This document shows, piece by piece, positions 34,560-45,632 of a stretch of 64,000 nt of DNA. The stretch's first letter is position 1, and each line of letters begins with the position of its first letter. Source of the stretch: Cunninghamia lanceolata (lineage: Eukaryota; Streptophyta; Pinopsida; Cupressales; Cupressaceae); NCBI GenBank assembly GCA_027924645.1, contig BSBN01000888.1, positions 14,267,001 through 14,331,000 on the forward strand. The letters run 5' to 3'. The position numbers and the translations under genes were made by a program. A model generated the notes under the pieces. That model was not told where the DNA came from and did no database searches. It saw only the letters and a list, made by a program, of their open reading frames with translations.

Positions 34560-36060
34560 ATAGACTATCCTACATGTGTGCATATATCTGGTATGTGAAG
34601 GTGGGGCATCTACAAGGACCCCCAAGGTAATGTACTCTTGACATAGCTATGGATGTGAGTCCTTGACAATCAATGTTGTTGATATTGATTATTGCTCTTT
34701 CAATTGTCAGACATTGTGATTTATGGATCATTGTTAAGGCTAATGCCATTTTAATAGGAATCTAGATGACGACGACATATTTTGGGTTGGGTGTGGTCCC
34801 AAGGTGGGCCTATGTAATGTTTGAATTGTACCACAACAAAGAATGGAAGATCTAGTGGATTGTTGTGATTTTTGTATACAATTGCTTCAATTTATCCTAA
34901 TGCATCATTTACAAGACCTATTGCTACCCAAAAATTATAACTTAGCACAACTTGTTGGCCAATGTACAAGTTAATATTTGCATCAAGTGCTCATCCTTTG
35001 GATTTGGGGAATGATGTATCCCTTATCTACTCTACATTGCATATTGCAATAGGAAATCCTAATTATTGTAGCATGTGTTTATAATGCAATAAAAGCAATT
35101 GATTTTTTGCAAACAAATGTATTGAAGGGAAAACATATATTTATTCTTTAAAGGTAAGGGAAGAATTTGAACTTGACATTAGAAGCTCCTAGTCTGGCAG
35201 TATTGGCTTTGCATTCCATAAATGTGAAAGTAGTGTACGTAACTACTGTCTTCAAGCTTCCCTAAATTCTTGCTCCATAGAACGCTCCAACATACATAGG
35301 AATGCCTTTCAATGTAGTAGTTGAACCAAACCACCAAAAAAGATGAGTGAGTGAGCACCAAATGGGATTTGATTATGATTTGGAAATACTTCACGCAACT
35401 AGTTGTCAATGTGTTCTAATAACCTTGGCCTCATGAAAATCATTTCATCAATTAGAACATATCGACTGAAAAACACACTCTCTTGGAATGTTGCTAGTGT
35501 ATGCCTGTATAGAAGATCCATCTTTTTATTGGAATGTGAAGGCCAAAACGTATGATGGTTGCATGTATGTTGAAAGTTTCCATGATATTTGGTGTAGGAA
35601 TTAATAATGGTGATATGTCATGTGGTGTTGTTCCTGAAGGGATGATCTAATGTTGGTTATCAAGTATGGTTTCCTCATACCTCTAGTTCCTTGTATGATC
35701 ATCCTAAGTGGTGGTTAAATTTCCATGTTAGAAGAGTGTTATACAATTATGTCAAATATTTCATGTTGTCTAGTAGATAAATTGTTTGGTGTAAGGTGAG
35801 TTGTTCCAACATGTGGGAGCTAGTATGTTGAACGATTGCAATCTATGAAATCAATTGCTGATACCTGCAAGAATGGGTTGATGGTTGGCAGACCCCAATT
35901 GTGGTTACAATCAATCTCACATTGGCCAAGCATGTCAAGCTCATTGAGTTGAATATGTAAACCTATGTACAATCCTAATAGGACTTACCATTCTTCAAGA
36001 TTATTTTGGTGGATTTCATATTCTTTCTCACAAGCAGACTCATCATCGGTATTGATGGAT
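34560..36060 (-). pseudogene. Decayed PIF1-type DNA helicase (Helitron or PIF1 family)
   Basis: Reading the minus strand through many stops and shifts gives the PIF1 order. First is a pre-helicase segment, then LRMIIQGTRGMRKPYLI at 35,661-35,708, a degenerate Walker A (the family has GTAGTGKSYLI). RYVLIDEMIFMRPRLLEHID follows, with the Walker B DE at 35,441-35,455. Next comes FFGGLVQLL-KGIPMY, a worn GDFxQLPPV block. The C-terminal block NLYIGQQVVLSYNFWVAIGL is followed by NPLDLPFFVVVQFKHYIGP at 34,790-34,940. These are the hallmarks of plant PIF1-like helicases, which in plant genomes are mostly the helicase half of Helitron transposons. No Rep domain or Helitron terminus (CTRR) is identified, so a dead host PIF1 copy is not excluded. 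Confidence 0.8.
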
Positions 36061-37060
36061 GACACTTGAGGTGTATGTTAGACACAATAATATTTAAATT
36101 GACTTCATTTCATGTTGATGATATTTATATATCAAAGTTAAAATGAAATATAATGTAAATTATATTTTAGCAAATATAATGACAATGAAATAGAAATTTA
36201 TTGTTATATACTATATTTCATTTAATTTAAAAAGTATAAATATATTATTATAATAGAGAAACTACATATTTACATTACATATATTATATATTTACTATTT
36301 ATATATTTGTTGTCAAATTATAAATTTATTTTATATATGAAATATATATATATTTTTAGACTGCAGGAATCGGGTAGCCCCCTATGATCTGTAGTGCACC
36401 AGGTAAACTTTTTAACGTGATCGGTGGTGCTGGCCTGACACACACTCCGGTACCACCTGGGCAGGGGGAAGACTGGACCTCATAACCTTGTGCCTAATAT
36501 GAAATTTATATTTTAGCTATATATGCTATTATACATTATATTCTATATAATATATATTTTCAAATATAAATATAATCTAATTTTTAATATAAATAAAATG
36601 TAAAAAATATTTTTAAAATTATATTTTCTTTAAAAATAGTATAAATTATAAATTAAAATAATGATATTTAAATCTAATAATATAAAGTAAATAGAATATA
36701 ATATACAATAATAATAAATATAACTAAAATATAGATTATATATATTTTTATAAAATAACAAATATAAATAAACATTTCACATAAAATTAAATATATGATT
36801 GTATATTATAATATCATATTAGAAATAAATTTATTAATTTACAATATATTATAAAATATAGTATCTAATAATAAATATACTTATATCATATATTTAATAT
36901 ATATTCTAAATAAATAATTTTATAATAAAACAATATATTTAAAATATATAAATATAATATATTTTAAATATATAAATATAATATATTTTATATCAAATAT
37001 TATTACTTTTATAGAACAAAGTTTTTTTATATTATAATAAACAAAAAAAGGGGATACGAA
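36061..37060. repeat. Extremely AT-rich region
   Basis: Apart from the island at 36,359-36,498, this kilobase is almost entirely TATA/AAT simple sequence with no gene. It may be a replication-slippage or scaffold-type tract, or a decayed repeat. Confidence 0.8.
36359..36498. other. GC-rich island embedded in the AT-rich region
   Basis: About 140 bp with sharp edges and balanced composition, including GGGTAGCCCCCTATGATC, GGTGGTGCTGGCCTGAC and CCACCTGGGCAGGGGGAAG. It looks like a short insertion. On the minus strand GGTTATGAGGTCC is only loosely like a tRNA B box, so a SINE is possible but unsupported. Confidence 0.55.
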
Positions 37061-37794
37061 TCATATATTACATACATGTAGTCTCAAAGAACATATCGGA
37101 ATAGGAAAATACATTTAAAAAAATGACTAAAAAAAATAAATAGGGTTGTTCTAGAATAAAATGCCCATTTAAATATACCATCACAAAGTTAGGGAATTAA
37201 TGTTACATTTTTCCATGGGCTCTGTCTCCTTTTATTAATATTAAAAGGTATTCATTAGTAACCTCGTCCAATGATGCTTATGCCGCTGAGCTGCACATAA
37301 TAGGTGGTGTTGAACTTGGAGTTTTTCAAAAGTGGTGAATGAACTAACCACAACATGTGCGACAACATTTGACATGAGGATATTTGAAGCACTGGACAGA
37401 CATTGTAAACCATGATGGGGTGAAAGGAAAGTGACAATGCTTGCTAAAAAATATGGAAGGAAACTGGCAAATGAATAAAGACTAGTAAAATTAAATGGTC
37501 AACAAAGGAAAACAATAAACAAGAAAGGAAAAAGACTATGGTAAAATTAGACAGTGGGCGATGACTTAATCATCTTCCATGACTCTCACTTGATGTCAGT
37601 TGTGGAACTCCCATCTGAGGTATTTGTTTCCCAAAGGGAACGCCTTCAGCTTAAAAATAATAATAGGTCAACAAAAGTGACCTCAAATTACATACATTAA
37701 CCCTTGAAACATATCAATTAGGCATGGAGACATCCAATTCATGGAATGGTCTTTTCTTAACTAAAACTTATTCATTATCCACATAAAATAATTT
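37061..37794. other. Non-coding flank of element C
   Basis: No gene, RNA or repeat recognised. Confidence 0.5.
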
Positions 37795-38735
37795 TGTTGG
37801 TACAAAACTAAAGATAATAAATTCACTTTTATAGTTTGGTTCTCAAGTCCTAGTTTTAGTTTGTCCCTATACCAATCAAGAGTATAAACTTGTGAAAGGT
37901 GTAGTCGTTGTTTCCTCAAGGGATAGATGTTGGTAACTTGAGCTAAATGAAATGCAATTTAACTTAGAAAATAAATTGTAGAAACTAAAATCTTGTCTAG
38001 TTGCTTATCTTAAATCTGCTAGAAGAACATAAACAATATGCTATAGGAACAAAAACTATCTTAAAATAATATGCTCAATAAAATAAGTGCAAAAATTACT
38101 CAAACCAAACATACACAAATGTTTAAAAAGTATACTATCAAAGATTATTAATATAACAATTATCTTAAAGTATCTTTAGAAGTCATGAATTATTATTATA
38201 ACATTATATTTTGGAATGATCTACAATCTTAAACAACAATTACAAAACAAAAACCATAAAATAATACTTGGAACAATTTAAAGAACATAAACAAAACAAT
38301 ATGTAAAGAATAACACTTTGAACACAACAAAATAAGAAAATATCACCAGTGTTCCTAAGAGTGGTTCCTCTTCTTTTGTCTGCTAGGTGATGGAAAAGGT
38401 TGCCTTTAACTTCTTTAGATCAAAACTGATAGGTTATATTTCTTATTATGTCGAATACATCTACTAAGTTTTTGTCACTTAGACTATAGTTTATATAACC
38501 TATATATTGTAACCAATCAACTATAAAAGAATATGAAAAGTTATTTTAGGCTTCAACCCATAAAACCAAAATATAATCGAAGAACCAATGTTGGCCTATG
38601 GCCACAATATCCTACCAATAGTAGAAACAAACTAACAAGTGTCTTTGGCTCATAGCTATAAAAATATGAAAATACAAACTTAATCTTAATAGGAAGAGAT
38701 AATATTAGTTCAAAACAAAGATTTCCAAATTAGCA
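37795..38735 (-). repeat. Element C 3' LTR (941 bp)
   Basis: Plus-strand start TGTTGGTACAAAACTAAAGA, end AAAGATTTCCAAATTAGCA. It matches 55,751-56,684 over the full length with substantial divergence by eye. Confidence 0.88.
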
Positions 38736-38899
38736 GTCTTCACAACTTAGTCCAAATGCTATCGTTTTGCTACAAGAGGTTGTCCATTTTGTCTTAATCA
38801 CAAACAACCAAATGGATCATTATTCCAAAAATCAGCTTCCAATGTATATTTTATTCATTTAAAGATATTAAATGATTTTATTCCATATGAACTAGTAGT

Positions 38900-40800
38900 G
38901 GTAAAGTTGAAAGGTAAGGGTTGGATTTAGACAGATAAACTAAGGCATAAATGATCTTGAGGTTATAAAAAATTAAACATATTTTTCACACATCATTTTA
39001 CTCCCAGTTGAATATATTGCATGTGCCCATGCAATTTAGAAATAGATAACTTATAGACTTAGGTTACTTTTTGTCCAGTATTAACCTTTGCACATTTGAC
39101 ATGATTTTAATGTACAATGAAGCCTTCAAATCCTCTAGCTTTTGCTCATGCTCCTTCATGGTTATATATGGTCCAGGCTGTGCTGCAACCTATTCCTTTT
39201 ATTTAACCAAATTTTCTAACTAATTTTTTAACTCTTTTATCTCCTTAGTTTGTTGTTGATTAACTTTATAGGCTTCTTGTAGTTTCTCCTTTAAAGGTTG
39301 AATTTTAGTCTCTAATTGATTCATCTTGTCGCTCAAAACCCAAAGTTTTTCTTTCTATTTGTGAATTATCTCTTCTAAATTGGGTGAATCTTTAGATGAT
39401 GTTTGTACTATGGTATGAATATCTTCCTCATATTACTCTTTAGGAGAAACATGCACAATGTCTACATCAAATAAGGTTTCTTCTTCATGCTGATCTTCAA
39501 GAACAAGGTTCTCTACTTCATGGATCTTTTCCATATTTTCAGTTGCCTAAACATTTGTTACTTTTTCTTTATTAATACCATTATCACCTTGTTTAGGTAG
39601 AGGGTTTTCACTTTCATGTGTGAAAGTATCTACTTGAACTGCATTATCTTATTATGTAAAAACAAGGGATTCAATTTCTTTTGTGGCTTCTAGTTGTTCT
39701 CTTCTCAACTTTTATTTTTTCCTGTATCAAATTTTCCTTCTTTTCTCTTGACTTTGACAGTCCTTTTCCTTCATGACAAAGGTTTCTAGGAATTCAAAAT
39801 CAAATTCAATGGTTTCCTATTCATTTTCAGCTACTTTACTTGCAACGACTGCTAAATTTTGCAACCTGGAAGATGACTCACTAGCCGAGTCCCTTTTTCA
39901 TTTTTGCCTTGTAATATGAGAAGGACTAGCTATGGTTTGAGGGGTAGAATTTTCAATTAATTCCCGAGTTTCAAATTCTTCATCACCATGGCTCTTGTCT
40001 TTAGGAATCCTATCATCACATAACACAACTTAATGAGCTTCGGCTTCATGAATGAGCTTCATCAATTTTCACATCATGACCTTCGGAGGCTAAGCTACTA
40101 GACTATTTATCCTCCTCATTTTAAATAAAAACATTCCAACTTATTGGTGAGACAACTAGTTTTAAACCCTTAATGACAAGTTATTTTATCAACCCATGAT
40201 GGGCAAGAGAATTTTTATGCCCTTTTTTCACTTCTCTACACACTCTTTGTAATGAATGAAACAAATAATAGGGTAAATTAACAAGAATTCCATGGCGCAT
40301 ATGACACATTACTTTGAAATATTGGGTAAAGACATAAGTGTACCTTCCTTCATAAGTGACATACTGAATAACAAAATTTGCAATAACATCCCAAGGTTTT
40401 GGTAGTGAAGCTCATTTCATGCCCTGACCATGTACCATTTCCACTGCTTCTCCCTATTTCAAGAATTTCTTTCTTAGTGGTAGTAAATCAGTCACTCTGC
40501 TAGATTTTGTAGGAAATAATTCTTCCCCTATTTGAGGTAACCCTGTAGCTGAAGTAATGGTTTGGACGGTAACCAGAAAAGTCACCCCCTACAAAGTAAC
40601 ATGTTCTTCACTGTAACCCATGGTGAAATCCTAAGTTACATTTTCATCAAAACCACACAATCATTTGAAAAAGACATGCCACCCAACATTTTGGAAGAGT
40701 TTGTAGGCTTCCTTATGATCTTTTATTATTGTAATGTTGTTGGGTTCTTTACGAGTATGGGATCTATCCATGGTGATATGCGACAAGAAATTTGAAAGTA
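38900..40800 (-). pseudogene. Decayed retroelement-associated ORF with C-terminal coiled coil
   Basis: The minus strand, read through stops, gives TGLPQIGEELFPTKSSRVTD, then FVIQYVTYEGRYTYVFTQYF, HMRHGILVNLPYYLFHSLQR and NSLAHHGLIK. An acidic stretch and a coiled coil (KMNQLETKIQPLKEKLQEAY, QQQTKEIKELKN) follow. From memory this resembles uncharacterised ORFs often found in gymnosperm and fern LTR elements, but I cannot verify the family. Position suggests either an extra ORF between integrase and the 3' LTR of element C, or the first ORF of another element whose LTR-like end is at 41,085-41,100. There is no intact frame. Confidence 0.5.
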
Positions 40801-41089
40801 TTGTTGCAACATAAATGTCTATGAATAGTAAAATGGAAATGGTTACAATGGACTAACTATAATGGTTATGCAAGAATAGTGGTATGGTGAAACAAAAATG
40901 GATTTGACATGGTCATTATGTGTCAATAGACTATAACAATTACCATAATCATGCTCAAGGTTTAGTATGCATAGATATGACTTGTAGAAACCACTTGATA
41001 AGATTTTGCATGCATGAAATAGAATATATGATGTATGCTAATCATGATTGGATAGATCCCTCTAGCTAAAAGTATGACACCATTTGGTG

Positions 41090-41712
41090 CAGGAGCACCT
41101 AATCCACAGTGGCCTCCATAAGGCATTAACTATTTTATGTTCATTTTGATTTTTCCAATAAGGTCCTAAGTTGACCATTCAATGTAATAAGGACTGTTTG
41201 ACCAATGCATGTTAATTTAGGTTGTATTTAGGTTTATGTTGTAAGTTCCAAGGACACTTGGAAAATTTGTAAGCGCAAGGTTGTTAGATAGTTAGGAGGT
41301 TGTTAGGCAGTTGGATCTCCTAGCTGCTTGGAGGTTGTCTCCCAGCCGCTTGGAGTCGGGTGGTACTACTCAGGCGAGTAGATAAATAGAGGAGATGATC
41401 AAATGTAATTAGTAGTAGAGTTGTAATTGGTTGAGTCTAGTTCAGTTGAGTTGTGCAATTGTAAACAGAACATCTGTGTGTATTCACACTTCTGGAAAAC
41501 ATAATAAATGAATCCTATTCATGCATCTGTGTCATTCGAATTCATCTAGTTTTCTCTGTGCAAATCAATTTTTTGTTCTGAGATCGAGATGGGTACTTAG
41601 CCCATTCCACCAGTTAGATTTCTTTGAAATTGGTGGAATGGATGTATGGTGCTTTTGATTTGTGTTTTCTATTTTGTTTGTTTGGGTTTTATGTTTGTAG
41701 GATCATGTACAA
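41090..41712 (+). repeat. Probable LTR (single copy seen), orientation uncertain
   Basis: The segment runs from TGGTGCAGGAGCACC to GGATCATGTACA (TG...CA). On the plus strand it has a TATA-like GTAGATAAATAGAGG near 41,376 and an AATAAATGAATCC poly-A-type signal near 41,501, then TGGTGCCGAGGAACCC as a possible primer site. On the minus strand the other edge reads CTGCACCAAATGGTGTCA, close to the primer junction of element A. No second copy is in the window. Confidence 0.45.
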
Positions 41713-42485
41713 TGGTGCCGAGGAACCCTAGCATCGTCATGTGCTAGGTTGGTGAAGTTAAAGATCTATGAAGTTGCAGGAGTCGCGGAGTTGCAGGGAA
41801 GAATCGACAGTTGGGCTGAAGAAACATTGTTTGACCTACACGGCAATCAGGTGATGATTCACTTTGTTTCACTAAGTATGCATTTTGTGTGTATATTGCA
41901 GTTGTATGTCAGATATACATCCTGTGTGTATATCACAATTGTCTGTTCATGAGTATCTTGCAGATGTCTATCGTGGTTGTATGTGGCAGATGTACATTGT
42001 GAATGTACAAGTGTATCGGCATACAAAGGAGAGAGAAAGTTGAAGTTTCTAATCGGGTTGTATACAAGGAAGTCAATGGTCAAATGTATATTTAGCAAAG
42101 CTATTCTGAATGCATGTTTTGATTGCATCTTTTGAATGCATAATTGGGTTGCATGTTTTGAATGTATGCTGCGCATATGCATTACGTAGATACATTGAGT
42201 CGGGTGCAAAAGGTGACCAGTAGCAGCGGTAAGGGAAACCGGCAGTAGCAAGTTGAGACTTGCATGTATGACAGTTACAAAGCGGCCGATGGAAATCAGT
42301 CATGCCGATAGTGAAGAGTTCGAAGTGAGGAATGCACTCGAAGGAATAGTATTTTAGTTAGCCGATAGTGCATGATCTTGCTGATAGGCAAGTAAAACGT
42401 GGACATACAAAGGGGAATACAGGTCAAGGTGTTTGGCTCTGCATCACCATCCTCGATGGATAAGTTACATAAGGAATAAAACATT
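41713..42485. other. Unassigned stretch between LTR-like segments
   Basis: No coding region is recognised. Short imperfect repeats (TTGCATGTTTTGAATG twice near 42,108 and 42,149) and GCGCATATGC at 42,170 are present. Probably the interior of a broken retroelement. Confidence 0.45.
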
Positions 42486-42530
42486 ATTGGTTAACTAGTT
42501 CAATGGCATATATTGAACTAGTTAACCAAT
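42486..42530. repeat. Perfect 19-bp palindrome with 7-bp loop
   Basis: ATTGGTTAACTAGTTCAAT (42,486-42,504), loop GGCATAT, then its exact reverse complement (42,512-42,530). The right arm is the LTR terminal region of the element that starts at 42,550. Confidence 0.95.
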
Positions 42531-44537
42531 ATACGCCATTTACACCAACACCCCCCTTAAGTGAAACATAGGGAGAAGTAGACAAATACAAAGATGCAAG
42601 GATGGGTCTTAGATACAAGGCCATGTTAGGCACCCATGTACAAACAATCTCTCACAAACAGAGAAAAAGAGAAAACCTATAGGAAAAAACCCCTCTCCAA
42701 AAGAGATAAAACATAAAATGCTATCTATAGTACTATGAGAAGAACAAAACCCCATGTGAGGAAACAGTCCCACCATCAGAGAGAAGAAGAGAGACCAAGT
42801 AGCCCCTCTCAATGTAGAATCTCCTACACTAATGATAGATGCTCAATAATGAGTATTGAAGATGATCCAAGACCTCCGAACAACAAATCAAATCAAGAGT
42901 CCCAAGCTTAATTGATGAAAGTGACAATCCAAAACAATAAAAAAATTGAAGATCATCAATCTTCAAAGACAAAGATGGGATGAAAACAATTGTGCTATGA
43001 CTGTCATCAAAGAGGAGAGTTAACCCCTTAAAAGTGTCCTCCAAATCTGAAATGTGAGACTCCACAAAAAAGAATGATATATGTATGCAATATAGGAGTC
43101 CCAATGAGGTGTATTTGGAAAACAATAAACATATTGCTACAAGGAATCATTGGAAGCTTGCAAAGAATCATCATTAGACTCAGATACAAGAAATAGGTGG
43201 TGGTGAAGTTGTAATCTTACATAATAGTTAAAAGGAAACATGTGAGAAATGACGACACATTTCATCTCCATGCTGATTACTCCCACAATAGGTACAATTG
43301 ATTTTGCACAATATGTACATGATCAATGTAGAAATGTAAGTTTGCCCTACCAAATTCACTCAATCATGAGAAAACCCCAATTTGTGTTTTGGCACTTTAT
43401 ACTTAGTGCAATTACAATTGCCACAGGTAAAAATAGAAAAGTGGTATTTTTATGTTAGTGCATGCAAATGCCAAAATTAGGCTATAGATGAAAATATAAT
43501 TTTCGTTCTAAATTGGATCAAAATGATTATGGATCTAAGAAGTACTTAGAAAATTATGCAATTTGAAAAAACATTTCCCCAAAAAATGTTACCCTATGAG
43601 CCCAAATATAGCTCTGGAAGTTTTTAAAATGGGAACCACACATCAACAACGATGATAATCTACAATTTTTAGAACAACCAGACACTAAAATCAAAATTTG
43701 AGTCCACCATTGCAAAGCCTACAAAATTCTAGCCCAAATAAAAAAAATTCTCGCAAAAAGGAGCTCAGATGACTGAGATACATGCCTTTAAAGTTAGAGT
43801 GCAAAATCAAAACTGTCAACAGAGAGGGCGCCTGTAAAAACTTTGTGATTAAGTTTCCGCAAAATGTTTTTCTGTATGCAAAAAATAACAAATACCTAGA
43901 AAGAATTTTTCTTTCCGACATCTAGACAATGTAAATCTAATGAAAAAAGCACCTCTCGAAACAAAAAAAAAGGCATGTAAAAGATGAATCAACCACCTAA
44001 GTCCAGAAAAGGCACACTGAAACCTACAATATTACACCAGGATGCACTAAAAAATATTTCTTGGCAGAAACTCTTGAAAAACGGAGAAGGAAATTGTAGA
44101 TCTACAACTCTAATATAATGTGAAAGTCAATAATGGACTCAAGACAACCCAGGAACACCTGCAACCAAAACAACCTTCCACAACAAGAGAGAAAAGCAAT
44201 AGCAACACTTTATATTGCCAAGAATAATGATGCATAAAATATACAAGATGCAAATCTTGACTTAATACACACTACATTGCATGAAATTCACAATGAGAAA
44301 CCTTCCTTATATAGGCAAGGTTGAGAGGTAGGACAAAGGATGACATAGACATAAAAAGTAAATGTCCAACGCTGACATAGACACAAATATTAAAGTGATG
44401 TCCAACTACTAGAGGATCTAATAAGATGTCTTCTAGATGACACAAACATTAAATTTCTTAACCACCTAAGTAAACTTAACATGTGAATAGGTCCTAATAT
44501 AGAACTAGTTAGGTAATATACCCCATTGACACCAACA
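42514..44537 (-). mobile_element. Non-autonomous LTR element remnant inserted in element C integrase
   Basis: The right edge at 44,537 reads, on the minus strand, TGTTGGTGTCAATGGGGTAT and lies exactly where the integrase frame is cut after HQKDW. At 42,550 the same terminus (TGTTGGTGTAAATGGCGTAT) follows CACTTAAGGGGGG, a good polypurine tract. The right copy has a TATA box CCTATATAAGG at about 44,303-44,313 (minus), so the LTR covers roughly 44,100-44,537. The left LTR matches for only about 40 bp before a palindrome replaces it. The 1.5-kb interior has no recognisable gag or pol, so it depended on other elements. Confidence 0.6.
42551..42563 (-). promoter_or_regulatory. Polypurine tract of the non-autonomous element
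   Basis: Minus strand CACTTAAGGGGGG directly precedes the LTR start TGTTGGTG at 42,550. Confidence 0.7.
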
Positions 44538-45420
44538 CCCAATCTTTTTGATGAAGTGATACTGTCTTGGTGAGTATATTTTCAAATTCCCTATTGGTGA
44601 CCTCAACCAAACCATTGGCTTGTGGATGGTATGGAGAAGACTTGCGGTGTCGAATATCGTACTCATGAACTAAAGAAGAAATGAGGTCAGAGGTGAATTG
44701 TGGTACTTGGTTTGTGATAATATCTTTTAGTACACCAAACCTTGTAAATATTTTAGAATACAAAAACTCATTTACCTTAGTGTGTCATGCATGCTTCAAG
44801 GCTACAATCTCAAGCCACTTAGTAACATAATCTATATAGACCAAAATGTACTTATTTCTAGATGGAGGATTGATAGGTCCTACAAAATCTAATCCCCACT
44901 TTTCCAAAGGTTTAATGAATAACTAAGACTGAAGTGGCATCTCATCTGAAGGCATGGCATTGACATTTGTCACAGTGTTGAACATATTTATTGTAATCCT
45001 TGTGTAGTGTGGGCCAATAATAGCCAAAAGTAAGGATCTTGTTGGCAGTATGCTGAGCAAAAAATGTCCTCCACATGGTTTTTAATGACATAATCGAAGT
45101 CTATCGAAGACATTATCTTTGGATATGCATTGATGCATGACATTATCAATCCTAGTGCAAAAGAGAAGTCCATTAATCCAAGTGTACTGACCACTAAGCC
45201 CAACAAGTTTCCTTTGATCCTGAGGAAAGAAATGTGGAGGAAACTTGCAAGTGACTATCTAGTTGGCAATATCAATGAACCAAGGACTTTTGATAGAGAT
45301 TACAAATAAATGTTCATCAGGAAAAGTATCATCAACTAGAATAGGCACATCAACATTTGGTAACCTAGATAAGAAATCTACAACAACATTCTCACAATCA
45401 GGATTATCAAGTATAGTAAT
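44538..45420 (-). pseudogene. Element C RNase H end and integrase, truncated
   Basis: Starts, just past the Penelope-like insertion, with DNPDCENVVVDFLSRLPN, the RNase H to integrase connection. A worn H2C2 finger (QHCDKCQCHAF) lies at about 44,940-45,010. The core C-terminal half is at 44,763-44,538: YSKIFTRFGVLKDIITNQ, FTSDLISSL, YHPQANGLVEVTNREFEN with the catalytic Glu, ending HQKDW at the insertion edge. The second Asp position reads TNQ rather than TDQ. The C-terminal domain is not found to the left. Confidence 0.85.
45409..45420 (+). repeat. Target-site duplication of the Penelope-like element (left)
   Basis: AAGTATAGTAAT here and at 49,864-49,875. Leaving out the insert and one copy makes the element C frame read on from EFDITIL into DNPDCEN, which independently confirms the 12-bp duplication. 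Confidence 0.92.
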
Positions 45421-45449
45421 TAAAGACATGATGTTTCCATAGTCCATGA

Positions 45450-45632
45450 TTATTCTGTGAGTTTCTAGCTTGATTGTGTGTTGCTTTTTTGACTCGACGT
45501 TTCAGATCACACTCTGTGATCCATCATTAGGATGAAAAGAGAGCATTGTGAGAAGTGTTTGTAGAAATGGCTTCTTAAAAAGAAAAAGAGAGGCTGTGGG
45601 CACGGTAATCATCAAGAAAGAGACATTCTCAA
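45450..45632 (+). repeat. Left inverted terminal repeat of the Penelope-like element
   Basis: The reverse complement matches 49,684-49,863 with few differences (TTGACTCGACGTTTC, GGCTTCTTAAAAAGAAAA, ATCATCAAGAAAGAGACA). Its hammerhead-like core is mutated: minus strand CTAATGA instead of CTGATGA. Confidence 0.92.

Noticed and set aside
36359..36498. tRNA or tRNA-derived SINE in the GC island
   Set aside because: No cloverleaf could be drawn and the box-like words match poorly. Left as unknown.
41090..42251. Coding frames such as 41,749-41,952 (+) and 41,859-42,251 (-)
   Set aside because: They run through LTR-like and repetitive sequence and show no protein family features.
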